From: Bolinopsis microptera
Lineage: Eukaryota; Ctenophora; Tentaculata; Lobata; Bolinopsidae
Reading direction: 5' to 3'
Length of the DNA stretch: 64,000 nucleotides
NCBI RefSeq assembly: GCF_026151205.1
Contig: NC_087072.1
Coordinates: 25,013,799 to 25,077,798 of the forward strand
In this document: in pieces, positions 31,207 through 43,008 of the stretch
Numbering within the stretch: position 1 is the first letter of the stretch
Layout: each line of letters opens with the position of its first letter
Notes under the pieces: model-generated
What the model was told of the DNA's origin: nothing
Databases searched by the model: none
What the model saw: only the letters and a program-made list of their open reading frames with translations
Translations under genes and position numbers: made by a program

Positions 31207-32162
31207 GCAATAATGACAAGGTCACGAACGACCGGAAACGAAATTCGATTATAGTTCATACGCTGTCTGTTTTATAGTACAAACAAACTAACAAGGAACC
31301 AGAAGACATGTTGATGTTAGAGTTCTCGCAGACCAATTAGATGGTATGCTATTTCAAATTTCGTTACTGGTTCCCTAAATATTTGCTAGCTCTTCGCGTG
31401 ATTGGTGAGTGGTGACTGGTGACGTGTCTTTAGCTACCAGTACAAATTTTATTCCTTCATTGATCTTCTCGCTTGTTTTTCGCAGTCAGGTTTTTTAATA
31501 CAAGATCTCCGTATTCTTTAACATCCAGTTCGTGGCACATTTCATTAAAAACACTGTTTGTAGCTCTCGCTACTTGATCTGCATGTCTGGCACTAAACAG
31601 ATCATCATTATCGGGGTCATTGACCAAATGCTTCGTATGTTCATGGTATGAGTACTGCATCGTATATATTCCAATGGGTTCCCGTACTGAATCCTAAAGA
31701 AGGAAGTAGCGGTATCTGTCGTGGATAAAGTTTCTTGAACCAGTAGAGCGTCCAGGAATGAACGTGATTGTAGAAGACATGTTGATGTTAATTGTTCGAT
31801 GCTTCGGTAGAATCATCGTGACCTTATACAATATATATGGCCCACGCATATGAACTTGTTATTCCAACCGGAGATATACCTTCGGGTGACTGACAACTGA
31901 ACCCAATTGAACTTAGTTCCCACGCAGTTAACAGGCACCCTCCTTGGTTTCCCTGGCCTTTTTTTGCCTTTTTCAAGCTGTAAATGATTCATGAGGCCAA
32001 GTATACGTTTTCGTGATAAACTGTAAAACCTCTCTATACCAGGTTTCTCGCAGTATAAAGCGTTTCATATACCGCATAAAATGATAATACAGCTGGCTAT
32101 CGGTTCGATCTTGACTGCGTCATTGGTGCAGTTTCTGTGAAAATCGATAAGGCTGTACTGAT
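31207..32162. other. Stretch around the 119-codon frame, otherwise unassigned
   Basis: Apart from the minus-strand frame at 31457-31816, nothing was recognised. AGAAGACATGTTGATGTTA occurs twice (about 31298 and 31771). Confidence 0.4.
31457..31816 (-). pseudogene. Unrecognised 119-codon frame broken by one in-frame TAG
   Basis: Minus strand, ATG at 31816-31814. The first 40 codons (MILPKHRTININMSST...) run to a TAG at 31696-31694. The same frame then continues without a break to TGA at 31459-31457 (DSVREPIGIYTMQYSYHEH, SARHADQVARATNSVFNEMC, KEYGDLVLKNLTAKN). Base composition and residue mix look protein-like, with no low complexity. AATAAA follows the final stop within a few bases. CTTTAG just before codon 42 could also be a splice acceptor, making the second part a terminal exon. 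I do not recognise the family. It lies in the part of copy A that is deleted from copy B, between the [AAAC]n locus and the satellite. Confidence 0.4.
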
Positions 32163-35152
32163 CACAGCTCACTCTGTCACTACTGACAGCTCACTCTGTC
32201 ACTACTGACAGCTCACTCTGTCACTATTGACAGCTCACTCTGTTACTACTGTCAGCTCACTCTGTCACTACTGACAGCTCACTCTGCCACTACTGACAGC
32301 TCACTCTGCCACTACTGACAGCTCACTCTGCCACTACTGACGGCTCACTCTGTCACTACTGACATGTCACTCTGCCACTACTGACAGCTCACTCTGTCAC
32401 TACTGACAGCTCACTCTGCCACTACTGACAGCTCACTCTGCCACTACTGACGATTCACTCTGTCACTATTAACAATTCACTCTGTCACTACTGACAGCTC
32501 ACTCTGTCACTACTGACAGCTCACTCTGTCACTACTGACAGCTCACTCTGTCACTACTGACAGCTCACTCTGTCACTACTGACAGCTCACTCTGTCACTA
32601 CTGACATGTCACTCTGCCACTACTGTCAGTTCACTCTGTCACTACTGACAGCTCACTCTGCCACTACTGACGGCTCACTCTGTCACTACTGACAGCTCAC
32701 TCTGCCACTACTGACAGCTCACTCTGCCACTACTGACGATTCACTCTGTCACTACTGTCAGTTCACTCTGTCACTACTGACAGCTCACTCTGCCACTACT
32801 GACGGCTCACTCTGTCACTACTGACAGCTCACTCTGCCACTACTGACAGCTCACTCTGCCACTACTGACGATTCACTCTGTCACTATTAACAATTCACTC
32901 TGTCACTACTGACAGCTCACTCTGTCACTACTGACAGCTCACTCTGCCACTACTGACGGCTCACTCTGTCACTACTGACAGCTCACTCTGCCACTACTGA
33001 CAGCTCACTCTGCCACTACTGACGATTCACTCTGTCACTATTAACAATTCACTCTGTCACTACTGACAGCTCACTCTGTCACTACTGACAGCTCACTCTG
33101 TCACTACTGACAGCTCACTCTGTCACTACTGACAGCTCACTCTATCACTACTGACAGCTCACTCTGTCACTACTGACAGCTCACTCTGTCACTACTGACA
33201 GCTCACTCTGCCACTACTGACGGCTCACTCTGTCACTACTGACAGCTCACTCTGTCACTACTGACAGCTCACTCTGTCACTACTGACAGCTCACTCTGTC
33301 ACTACTGACAGCTCACTCTGTTACTACTGTCAGCTCACTCTGTCACTACTGACATGTCACTCTGTCACTACTGACGGCTCACTCTGCCACTACTGACAGC
33401 TCACTCTGTCACTACTGACAGCTCACTCTGTCACTACTGACAGCTCACTCTGCCAATACTGACGGCTCACTCTGTCACTACTGACAGCTCACTCTGTCAC
33501 TACTGACAGCTCACTTTGTTACTACTGACAGCTCACTCTGTTACTACTGACAGCTCACTCTGCCACTACTGACAGCTCACTCTATCACTACTGACAGCTC
33601 ACTCTGTCACTACTGACAGCTCACTCTGTCACTACTGACAGCTCACTCTGTCACTACTGACAGCTCACTCTGTCACTACTGACAGCTCACTCTGTCACTA
33701 CTGACAGCTCACTCTGTCACTACTGACGGCTCACTCTGTCACTACTGACAGCTCACTCTGTCACTACTGACAGCTCACTCTGCCAATACTGACGGCTCAC
33801 TCTGTCACTACTGACAGCTCACTCTGTCACTACTGACAGCTCACTTTGTTACTACTGACAGCTCACTCTGTTACTACTGACAGCTCACTCTGCCACTACT
33901 GACAGCTCACTCTATCACTACTGACAGCTCACTCTGTCACTACTGACAGCTCACTCTGTCACTACTGACAGCTCACTCTGCCAATACTGACGGCTCACTC
34001 TGTCACTACTGACAGCTCACTCTATCACTACTGACAGCTCACTCTGTCACTACTGACAGCTCACTCTGTCACTACTGACAGCTCACTCTGTCACTACTGA
34101 CAGCTCACTCTGTCACTACTGACAGCTCACTCTGCCACTACTGACAATTCACTCTGTCACTACTGACAGCTCACTCTGTCACTACTGACAGCTCACTCTG
34201 TCACTACTGACAGCTCACTCTGTCACTACTGACAGCTCACTCTGTCACTACTGACAGCTCACTCTGCCACTACTGACAATTCACTCTGCCACTACTGACA
34301 ATTCACTCTGTCACTACTGACGGCTCACTCTGTCACTACTGACAGCTCACTCTGTCACTACTGACAGCTCACTCTGCCACTACTGACAATTCACTCTGTC
34401 ACTACTGACGGCTCACTCTGTCACTACTGACGGCTCACTCTGTCACTACTGACAGCTCACTCTGTCACTACTGACAGCTCACTTTGTTACTACTGACAGC
34501 TCACTCTGTTACTACTGACAGCTCACTCTGTCACTACTGACAGCTCACTCTGTCACTACTGACAGCTCACTCTGTCACTACTGACAGCTCACTCTATCAC
34601 TACTGACGGCTCACTCTGTCACTACTGACAGCTCACTCTGCCACTACTGACGGCTCACTCTGTCACTACTGACAGCTCACTCTGTCACTACTGACAGCTC
34701 ACTCTGTCACTACTGACAGCTCACTCTGTCACTACTGACGGCTCACTCTGTCACTACTGACGGCTCACTCTGTCACTACTGACAGCTCACTCTGTCACTA
34801 CTGACAGCTCACTCTGTCACTACTGACAGCTCACTCTGTCACTACTGACAGCTCACTCTATCACTACTGACAGCTCACTCTGTCACTACTGACGGCTCAC
34901 TCTGTCACTACTGACAGCTCACTCTGTCACTACTGACAGCTCACTCTGCCAATACTGACGGCTCACTCTGTCACTACTGACAGCTCACTCTGTCACTACT
35001 GACAGCTCACTCTGTCACTACTGACAGCTCACTCTGTCACTACTGACAGCTCACTCTGTCACTACTGACAGCTCACTTTGTTACTACTGACAGCTCACTC
35101 TGCCACTACTGACAGCTCACTCTGCCACTACTGTCAGCTCACTCTATTTACA
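32163..35152. repeat. 22-bp satellite array, copy A (~136 units)
   Basis: Head-to-tail 22-bp units CAGCTCACTCTGTCACTACTGA with variants CTGCC, CTGTT, CTATC, GACGG, GACGATTC and TATTAACAATTC. Variant blocks recur at whole multiples of 22 bp: GACGATTCACTC at about 32449, 32867 and 33021 (418 and 154 bp apart), and CCAATACTGACGG at about 33452 and 33782 (330 bp apart), showing local block duplication. No spacers, so not a CRISPR array. Confidence 0.97.
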
Positions 35153-36588
35153 AATCCAGCTATTTAATAAGAGGATAGATGACTTACATCATATAACCTG
35201 CTCACGTTAATTTTTGTTAGAATAGAACACTGAAAATATTAATAAACTAAACCTAGTCTGAAAAAGGTTTCAAACTTGAAAATTTATATCGATACCAATA
35301 TTAGTATTATGAAAATGAAATGTTTTACTGTTTTAGTACACGCTTATTCAGCTTTAGTAAATCACAGTAAATCGCATACGTCCTTAGTTAAAGTTCGAAC
35401 ATAGTGCGGTTACAGACGGCCACCTAATATAAAATCCCTTAGTATATCAGAAATAAAAATTAAGATGTTGCTGATATCCTCGTTCTGCTTTTAAAGTACT
35501 GTTGTGTGAGAGCACGTGCAATGCTGATGCACGTGCAAGCAACGGAGCACGGCACTACACACGTGTGCACAATAAGTAGAATGCTTCTGGGTACAATGAG
35601 ATGGCTAAAAAGCAGCTTCTAATTCAATTTAAAAAATTCCTCCGCTCTTACCATTTTATATTTTCTACTATATGGTCCATTTAAGATGCCCTGTTCCTGT
35701 GAATCTTCTTTCCTGTGGATCAGGTGCACTCTCAATTTAATTCGACTATAATAAGATAGTATTTTTATGGCACTATAGCTTTCATTATTGAGCATATATT
35801 ATTCAACTTTTTTAATAGTCTGAAACCCAATCTGATCATATAAAAAAGCCAAATAAGCAGCTAGCTGGCAGCTGGTTATCAAGCTTTTTATTTCTCGGCA
35901 ACTCCTTACTAGTCCCCATGACCGGCGAGATAATTTGCCTTTTAATAATCAATAATGTACGATGGAAAATTTAATAATGCACTTCGAGTTCTTACAACTT
36001 ATATATAGTTGACATACGTTGCATGCCACTTTTCGCAAGCGAAACGCACGCCACCGAAGGCGTAACATGTTTCAATTATATAGTATGTGACTTGTTTGTA
36101 GTAGTATGTGACTAGTTTGTAGCTCCTAGTCCTAAATCTATGTTAAACTTAAAATATCTTCTGTTATTTTTCTTTTCGTTATATACATTATTCTCACGAT
36201 GAGTCGCTATTTTATTAGCCTTCTAACATTTGAAAATATAAATATGGATTTTACCATGTAGCTCTATTAGATATGAATTGTTTTGTAGGAACCCACAAGT
36301 TTTTTCAAATAATTGAGGCTCTTACGGGCAAAAAAGCGTGTTTTCAGCTGTATATAACTTCATCTAGACCTGGAATAATGGAGTTACATACCTAGATTCA
36401 CACATCTTTGATTTTATTCATGGCTTTTTGTGTACACTTTACGTACTTTTAAAACACAGCGCACTTTTGGCTTCAAGCACGAAATGACATAAATTAACGC
36501 ACGAAAAAATCATAACGCACTTTACTTGCAAAATTGACGCATATATACATATCATACCTACATATTGTTACATGGTAATGTCTCCCTC
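35153..36588. other. Unassigned single-frame-free stretch of copy A, including one ~450-bp dispersed module
   Basis: Nearly identical to 52917-54344 in copy B. It includes GTGCAATGCTGATGCACGTG (a small inverted repeat), the dispersed module at 35970-36397 and the hairpin TTTCGCAAGCGAAA. No gene was recognised. Confidence 0.6.
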
Positions 36589-37348
36589 CTAGTCGTTGGA
36601 GTGGCCTGCATCACACACATCGCGTTGGCGGCGTAACATATGTCTCCACTGTACTCGGTTGGTAGCCAGAGCTTCTGTTGTGTTGTTTTCGATGTTTTCA
36701 ACACCTGTAAACTTAGCAGCATCTTTGAGTACACCGGCCTTCCAGTTCTTACGGGGTCTGCCCCTTGACCTCTTTCCATAATTTGGCTTCCAGTTCAACA
36801 GAAACCTCAGTAGTCTAGAGTCTGGCATTCTTACTAATACTACATGTCTAAACCAACGCAGCCTGGCAGCGCTGATGAAAGTCTCAACTGACTTGATGAC
36901 AATGATGCCAGTCCTCCTAAGAACTTCTTCGTTGGACATATGAAAGAGCCATTTAATCCTAATGATCCTTCTTAGGGAGGTCTGATGGAAAACCTCGAAG
37001 CTTTTCATTTTTTTGTGGTGTTCCAGACTTCAGCTCCATACAACAAGATGGTGAGGACAGCAGCCTTATACTTATAGATCCTGATCTTGGTTGGAGTCTT
37101 TATAGTTCTGCTATTCCAAATGTTCCAGAGCTGATTAAAGGCACCATTAGCCTTCTGGGTACGGACATCCTGGTCTCTGTTGATCGTCTCATCCCCACTG
37201 ATAGTTGCACCCAGGTAGACAATCACAAAGTTACTAACCTGCTCAACGGGATCACCCCAACCGACAGCTCAATACAGTCATCCTTGATGAAACTGAAAGG
37301 TCGCTGAGAGGTGCACTTGCTTACAGCCATGTATTGGGTCTTCTTTGC
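36589..37348 (-). pseudogene. LINE reverse transcriptase C-terminal remnant (copy A)
   Basis: Minus strand. From 37348 the frame gives KTQYMAVSKCTSQRPF, and after a shift FVIVYLGATISGDETI (the post-palm YLG block), then KAAVLTILLYGAEVWN (thumb). A run of seven As at 37007-37013 shifts frame into RRIIRIKWLFHMSNEEVLRR and ends with RSRGRPRKNWKAGVL and a stop near 36589. This is the usual thumb-to-C-terminus region of a non-LTR RT; palm and endonuclease are absent. At least two frameshifts make it dead. It is 5'-truncated and of a different lineage from the LINE at 22.6-28.9 kb. Confidence 0.82.
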
Positions 37349-37870
37349 ATATCATACCTAGGTTAGTCCTAATAGTAATTATAACATTCATTCAGCATTA
37401 AACATTTGTTAACACCAGTGGGAGATCAGGAGTTATTACTTATTACACCACATTAATTGAACGCTGGAGGTCCTAGCGTTCATCTTAATGTCCGTTCAAT
37501 TAAAGTCTGTCCGTTTGAGGTCCGTCCAAGTAAAAGATGGGATTTTTCCAAAATCATTCCACTGCAAACTCATGTTTAGGATATGACAACTTTTTAATTT
37601 CAGTCAATCGTAATTTCTATCATCGGATTCAGACTACCTTATTGGACCTTATTTGGACGGACATTACATGAACGGACATAATTATGAACGGACATTAATA
37701 TAAACGCTCGAAGGCATTCAAAACCATCAAAAATCCGAATTTTTTCAATTTTTTGACGTTTTTTTAATTTCAGCAAATGATTTTTAAATCCATTTTTATA
37801 CAGTAAGTAAGAAAAGCTGTCATTAAGCAGTAAAAATGTTAAAATATGTGTACATGATCAGTGTCTAATA

Positions 37871-38055
37871 TCACATATCATCTTCATCAAATGGGTTTTC
37901 GTGCATGAAATAGTCCATGCTTAAACAAGCATCAGTGATTTCTAGCTTTATGGAAACCTTTTTTTATCAAACTACCCCGGTCCTGCATTTCAGTGTTAAC
38001 TTTTACAAGCCGAATTTCGGCGTGAAGTGGTTTTATCTTGACAACTTTAGGTTAA

Positions 38056-38103
<48 letters not shown>

Positions 38104-38897
38104 GGGGTTCACCCTGATTTTTTTGTGAAACTTGGTTTCGAGATAGCAGTTGACCAACAAACTAGGACCAGTGACCGAACTTTTGAGGGGGTCCCGGACC
38201 CTAACCGCCGAACGGTGCCCGCGGGGCAGCCACGCCCATATTTGGTCCAAATTAGGCCCAATTTAGCCAAATACCCTGAACATGCCCAAAATCCAGATTT
38301 TAGGTGCTCTTCTTGTAGCTAGTGGTTCCCTGAACTCGTATAATTTGCACTGCTAAATTTAGAATTTGGCCGCCAAATTTTTTTAAAGGCCTAACTCAAA
38401 ATTCTGTCCCAAAACTTAAGGTCATGAGACAATTCTACGTTGATTCTGAAAATTTCATGAAGAAATATTGAAACCCTATTGAGTTCTATTGTTTTGAGCG
38501 AAGTCAGTTTTGCAAATATCGCGAACTGAGATATGGGCAATTTTGTTCATTTTTTGCGATTATTTGAACACAGAATCCACAGTTAGGTAGATACAGAGCT
38601 GATAATCATAAATAATGTGTAGTATAAGCTCACCTTCCATATAAAGTTGGTTTCATTCAAAAATATTGACATTTGACCAATTTCTGGGCCAAAATCGATC
38701 AAATTTGGTGCGTATGCCCAAATATGGTCATATGGTTTTTTGCTCATAACTCAGTCATTTTTGTACAATCTTGATGAAAATTCATATACGAGTTCAGGGA
38801 ACCACTAGCTACAAGTAGAGCACCTAAAAGCAGGATTTTGGGCATGTTCAGGGTATTTGGCTAAATTTGGCCTAATTTGGACCAAAAAATCAGGGTG

Positions 38898-38939
<42 letters not shown>

Positions 38940-39263
38940 TTAACCTTAACATCACGTGGAGCTTTCCTAGCACTGTTTCATTACCTATCCTCAGTAATAT
39001 GAACTATAACAACGTTTGACAATGTCCTTGGCAACACGATTTACCGTAATATCTAGAGGCTGGAACAAGTTTGTCATGTTGGCGGGGACTAGCTCATGAA
39101 CTATGTTGTTGAGTGCCATAATTTCGTTGACTTTTTCCGCCAAGTGACCCTTGAAAACATCATATACTAGTAGAGTTTTCTGTGCCTCCGGCAGACCAAG
39201 GAGAACCTTTCCGTCGTTAACTTACGGCACAATAATAAAAATATAAAGTTTTCATAGTTGTCA
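37871..39263 (-). pseudogene. Pogo/Tigger-like transposase remnant (copy A), split by an insertion
   Basis: Minus strand: 39263-38998 encodes VLLGLPEAQKTLLVYDVFKG (second catalytic Asp in YDVF) and ELVPANMTNLFQPLDITVN (third Asp in QPLD). After the 884-bp insertion, the remainder encodes NTEMQDRGSLIKKGFHKA and, in a shifted frame, SMDYFMHENPFDEDDM with TGA at 37873-37871. The order is normal for the C-terminal half of DDE_1-type transposases. The N-terminal half is missing. Confidence 0.72.
38056..38939. mobile_element. TTAA-flanked element with 47-base G and 40-base C ends; insertion site empty in copy B
   Basis: 884 bp beginning with G47 then TGGGGTTCACCCTGATTTTT, ending CAAAAAATCAGGGTGAAC then a C run (38900-38939). 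TTAA flanks both sides (38052-38055 and 38940-38943). The empty site GGTTAACCTTAAC is present in copy B (TTAA at 55810-55813) and in the older copy (11430-11433). The inverted arms continue inward for ~200 bp with one arm carrying extra sequence. No transposase. A TTAA duplication is known for piggyBac-type elements, but G-run ends are not typical of them. Confidence 0.9.
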
Positions 39264-39489
39264 TATTCTGGACAAAAAGTTCGAAATGGAAAAATTTTTG
39301 AAAAAATTTCAACGGACTTTAACTTGGACGGACATTAATTGAACGGACTTTATTTGAACGGACATTAAGATGAACGCTAGGGCCTCCAGCGTCCATGTAA
39401 TGTCCGTCCAAATAATGTCCGATAAGGTAAACTATATTATTGGATCAATGAAATACGAGTTATTATACAATTTAGATATTTTAAGTATC

Positions 39490-39711
39490 ACATTATGGCA
39501 TGATCACTTTCTTGATCTTCGGCTTCCTCGTTCACCTCTTCGGAGTTATTGTTTACCTCCACATCTTTTAACAGTTTACACTGAAATGCAGGACCGAGAT
39601 GGTCGAATAAAAAATTTTTTTAAAAAAATCAGGTATTACTGATATAATGCTTTTTTAAACACGGAATATTTAATGCACGATAACCCATTTGAGGAAGATG
39701 ACCTGTGATAT
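39490..39711. pseudogene. Further pogo-family coding tails, both orientations
   Basis: Minus strand about 39560-39490 encodes EEAEDQESDHAIM and stop, matching the tail of the frame at 11763. Plus strand 39575-39711 encodes TEMQDRDGRIKNFFKK and, in a shifted frame, HDNPFEEDDL and stop, matching the transposase C terminus at 37871. The pieces meet head to head, consistent with a deleted or recombined family member. The same arrangement occurs in copy B near 56350-56570. Confidence 0.55.
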
Positions 39712-39810
39712 GATCATCAAATCTGGTCATATTTCGTATCAGTTGTTTTTACACAACTTTCGTAATCATAGATATTTTGACATTTTCAAATAAGGTCCGA
39801 TAAGGTATTC

Positions 39811-39985
39811 ATTTATCACATGCCTTCTCGTGCGATATCAAAACTTTCGCCGACGAGGCTTGCCAAGTTATCAAAAGTTTCGATAACTTGCCGAGGGTTA
39901 TTATATCGACATTTTCAATTTTCAAACACGAGGCTTGCCGAGTTTTGAAAATGTTGATATCGCATGAGAAGGCATGTGATTAAAT
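39811..39985. mobile_element. Small foldback element, copy A
   Basis: ATTTATCACATGCCTTCTCG and the inverse GAGAAGGCATGTGATTAAAT bracket ~175 bp that holds further inverted words (CGAGGCTTGCC twice, TTATCAAAAGTTTCGATAA). The same sequence is in copy B at 56668-56842, so it predates the duplication. No coding capacity. Confidence 0.75.
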
Positions 39986-41281
39986 TTAATGTTTTAATAC
40001 ACTTTCTTTGGAGCCAAATTTTGCCCGGAAAGCAGAATTTGACTAGACGTTGGTTATGAATCCCACCAAAGCAAAACTAGACATGTCGAACTTAATTATG
40101 TTTATAATGTCCAAGCTATGAATAGCTCTCATTAGGTTAGTATTTCGGAACTGGAAGTGGAAGGAAGGCACACAACCATTATGCTGACTTGGCTGCCACT
40201 CAGGGGCGCGAACTCCTCACGTCGCTCATGAGGAAAGTCTAAACAGGAATACATCATCGTTCATGACAGGCAGTGTTGAGACCTACCTTCCTTGAACTAA
40301 ACAGTGCTGGCAAAGCTTCTTAAATTACGAGCATGCTTTGTTGCCTACTTTTCTTTGAGAAGCTCAATTAATACTCGCGGTAGATTACTGGCGTCCGGTC
40401 GTATTGTTTATACTTGTAGATTTAATGGCACCCACTATTGGCACCTGCTATTGTTTGGCATCCACCATTGGTTATACTTGCCCCTGTTAAATAACTGCAG
40501 ACCAGAAGAGACTTGAGGAATCAAGGGACAGCAGTCTTCACGCCAAAAGTCTTCGCACCAAACAATGAGCTGACAAATTCCTGAGATACCAACAGTTGAG
40601 CTATATGAACAGTAAACATTGATCTATAGATATTTTGAAATCTTTAATTACTGCTTAACAGCTGCCTTTCTTGCTCATTGTATGAAAAATTAATTTACAA
40701 ATTATCTGCTAAAATTTTAAAAACGCAAAAAAAAGATGAAAAAATTTGGATATTTGACGGTTTTGAAATTTGAATGCCTTTGAGCATGGGTAGTTATCGC
40801 ATGGGTAGTTATCACATGGGTAAATTACATTATATTAGCGTAAACGAGAATGAGAGAACAACTATTACATAATGGACATTTATAACATAATCATGGGAGA
40901 ATAATATTTCTTAATTGATTTAGTTTTACTTTGCAGCTCAGTCATCAGTACTTAATTTTAATCAGGGCTTGAAACTGGCTGGAGGGGGTTCGTAATCCCC
41001 CAGTACAGCAAACCTGTGCTTCATTTGTTAATGTTCTAAAAATTTATGTAAGTTGTTAATGATAATAATAATATAACGAACCGCTTTGATTTTATTTTCC
41101 AGATCCAAGTACCCAATTATAGATCTCAAAACTGAGTTGCATAATCGATTTTTGCAGTCTGACCATGTCTAACTCAAATTTTGAATTACAACCATTACAT
41201 TGCTGTTCACTTTTTAAGCTATAATTTTACGTTTTGTCCATTTTTGTCATTTTAACGTTGCAGAATCTTGTACCAGGAAAT
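39986..41281. other. Upstream region of transporter gene A
   Basis: No coding exon could be supported. Candidate 3' splice sites occur at TTTACTTTGCAG (about 40936), TTATTTTCCAG (41101) and TAACGTTGCAG (41263), so untranslated or short upstream exons are possible. A small hairpin GGGGGTTCGTAATCCCCC lies at 40985-41002. Confidence 0.45.
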
Positions 41282-43008
41282 ATGGTATTGGAGGTGGACC
41301 CAATTCGGAAGAATCAGAGGAGTGTTGATGATCTTATTGAGGAGTTAGTTGAGCACCGGACATGGAAATATACACTTATGGTCTTGTATATTTCCATCGC
41401 TCAGGTTTACGCCGCTACCAGTTCCTTCGTTACTACATTCGCAGGTACTGAAATTACTCTCATTACAATTTTAAAATCATACTGAATATTATCTAAATAA
41501 GCTATCTACTTAAATACTATTATGGAATTATAATCATTCCGATCTAATGATAACCTAATCGAGCTAATTCAGGAATGGACCCAGAGCCCGGGGATATTTG
41601 GTCCTGTATATCTGAAAAATGCAAGAATTTGACGACAGATAATACCACATTACTGGAAATGTTTCCTTGCGATATCACCGAACTTTTGGATGGAAAAGAA
41701 GAGCTGGTTTTTGGACCGTCGGACATAAAATGGCATCTTCAGCGCACCTCATTTTCAGCAGATTTAGATTTGTACTGCGATGTTGGATCACGAAGTGCAC
41801 AAAAAACGCTCATAGATTCCATGTTCTTCGTAGGATCTCTGCTTGGACTCGTAACTGGAGGTTATGTGTGGGACAATATTGGGAGAGTGAATTCAGCGAG
41901 GGTATCTGTTTTGGTCACCGTCATTGCGCATCTGGTGGGAACGTGGTGCCATAATTACAGTATCCTCCTTGCGATCAGATTCTTCACTGGTTTCGGAGAT
42001 TTCGTGACTTTCACTGGAACATACATACTAATGATGGAACTGACGGGAATCAAGTACCGAACCTCTGTGAATGCTTTTCAGGGCCTAACATGGGTACTTG
42101 GCTATCCATTTTTAATAGCGACCGGATATTTAAATTACGATTGGAACTACATGTTCCTAACAACGGCGATCCTAGCTCTTGTCTGTAATCTTCACGTCTA
42201 TGTGTTTCTGATCGAGTCACCACGGTTTCACCTCGTCAATAACGATATGAAGGCAGCAAAGAAATCGCTGAAAGCGCTAGCTGCTTTGACTACAGCTGAT
42301 CTGGACGTAGATGAAATTGAGATTGTAGATACGGAGAAGGTGAATGATAGGAAACAGACTTTCATCCAGCAGCTGAAAGACCTGTGGACTTACCCAGTAC
42401 TTCTTAAGGAGGGCTTATGCCTGGCACCTCTCTGGTTCTGTATTAATATGTTCTACTACGGATTTAACTTTGCATGGGATATGATATTGCCTTCGGCTAG
42501 CCTTTACCTTGGGTTTGTGATGGGAGGAGTTGGAGAGGCTATAGCGTGTTGTCTAAGTATGCCAGTGATACAGTTCCTGGGCAGGAGAAGGGCCATGATT
42601 GTCTTCCAGTGTCTTTCGGCCCTGGTGTTCCTGATTGCAATAGCGGATGTGGATTTAGGCAACGATTGGGGATTGGATAGTGTTTTGTCTCTGATAGGTT
42701 TGACGACCGTGAGCATCTGTTTCTCTAATGTCTACCTGTGGACGTCAGAGATTGCGCCGACATCCCACCGAGGACTTGCTTATACTCTCGGGTCAGGATT
42801 AGGTAAGTTTGGAGGCTTTGCCGGACCCTATGTCTTCAACAATCTGGGTCCAGCAACAACCAGAGCAGTTCCGTGGATACTCCTTGCTGTGCTTTCGCTT
42901 CTCTGTGCTTTGGCAGCAGTTTTCTTAATTGAGACGGGGGACAAGGAATTAACTCATGTGCCTGCAGAAGTTCAGGAGCGAAGAAAGGGGTTCAGATATA
43001 GGATCTAG
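41282..43008 (+). CDS. SLC22-type (organic cation/anion transporter family) membrane carrier, gene A, two coding exons
   Basis: Exons 41282-41444 and 41573-43008 join across a 128-bp GT-AG intron (GCAG|GTACTG ... TAATTCAG|GAATGG; the split glycine codon keeps the frame). Product: 532 residues, normal for SLC22 carriers, major-facilitator proteins of the plasma membrane moving organic ions. Family marks: TM1 at TLMVLYISIAQVYAA; a large extracellular loop with cysteines and N-glycosylation sites (NLT, NTT); then DLYCDVGS before TM2; the loop motif GGYVWDNIGR; FLIESPRFHLVNNDM after TM6; FLGRRRAMIVF between TM8 and TM9; and SEIAPTSHRG with GSGLGKFGGFAGP at TM11. The ATG at 41282 lies 18 bases after a candidate splice acceptor (TAACGTTGCAG at 41263), so an upstream exon is possible. 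Substrate is not readable. Paralogue: 58146-59872. Confidence 0.9.

Larger units (their letters stand above)
37637..39427 (-). mobile_element. Pogo/Tigger-like element, copy A, carrying a nested insertion
   Basis: TA-flanked (37635-37636, 39428-39429), starting CCTTATTGGACCTTATTTGG and ending TCCGATAAGG. Without the 888-bp insertion it is about 903 bp, close to the 893-bp copy B at 55394-56286. Subterminal GAACGGACATTA motifs are dense at both ends. It is a deletion derivative encoding only transposase fragments on the minus strand. A partial end of another family member lies just to the left (37448-37530). Confidence 0.85.

Noticed and set aside
32163..35152. CRISPR-like appearance of the 22-bp array
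   Set aside because: Units are contiguous with no unique spacers, and the setting is eukaryotic.
40304..40516. 70-codon frame upstream of transporter gene A (and its copy at 57168)
   Set aside because: No motif and no splice signal linking it to the transporter; its duplication reflects the segmental duplication only.
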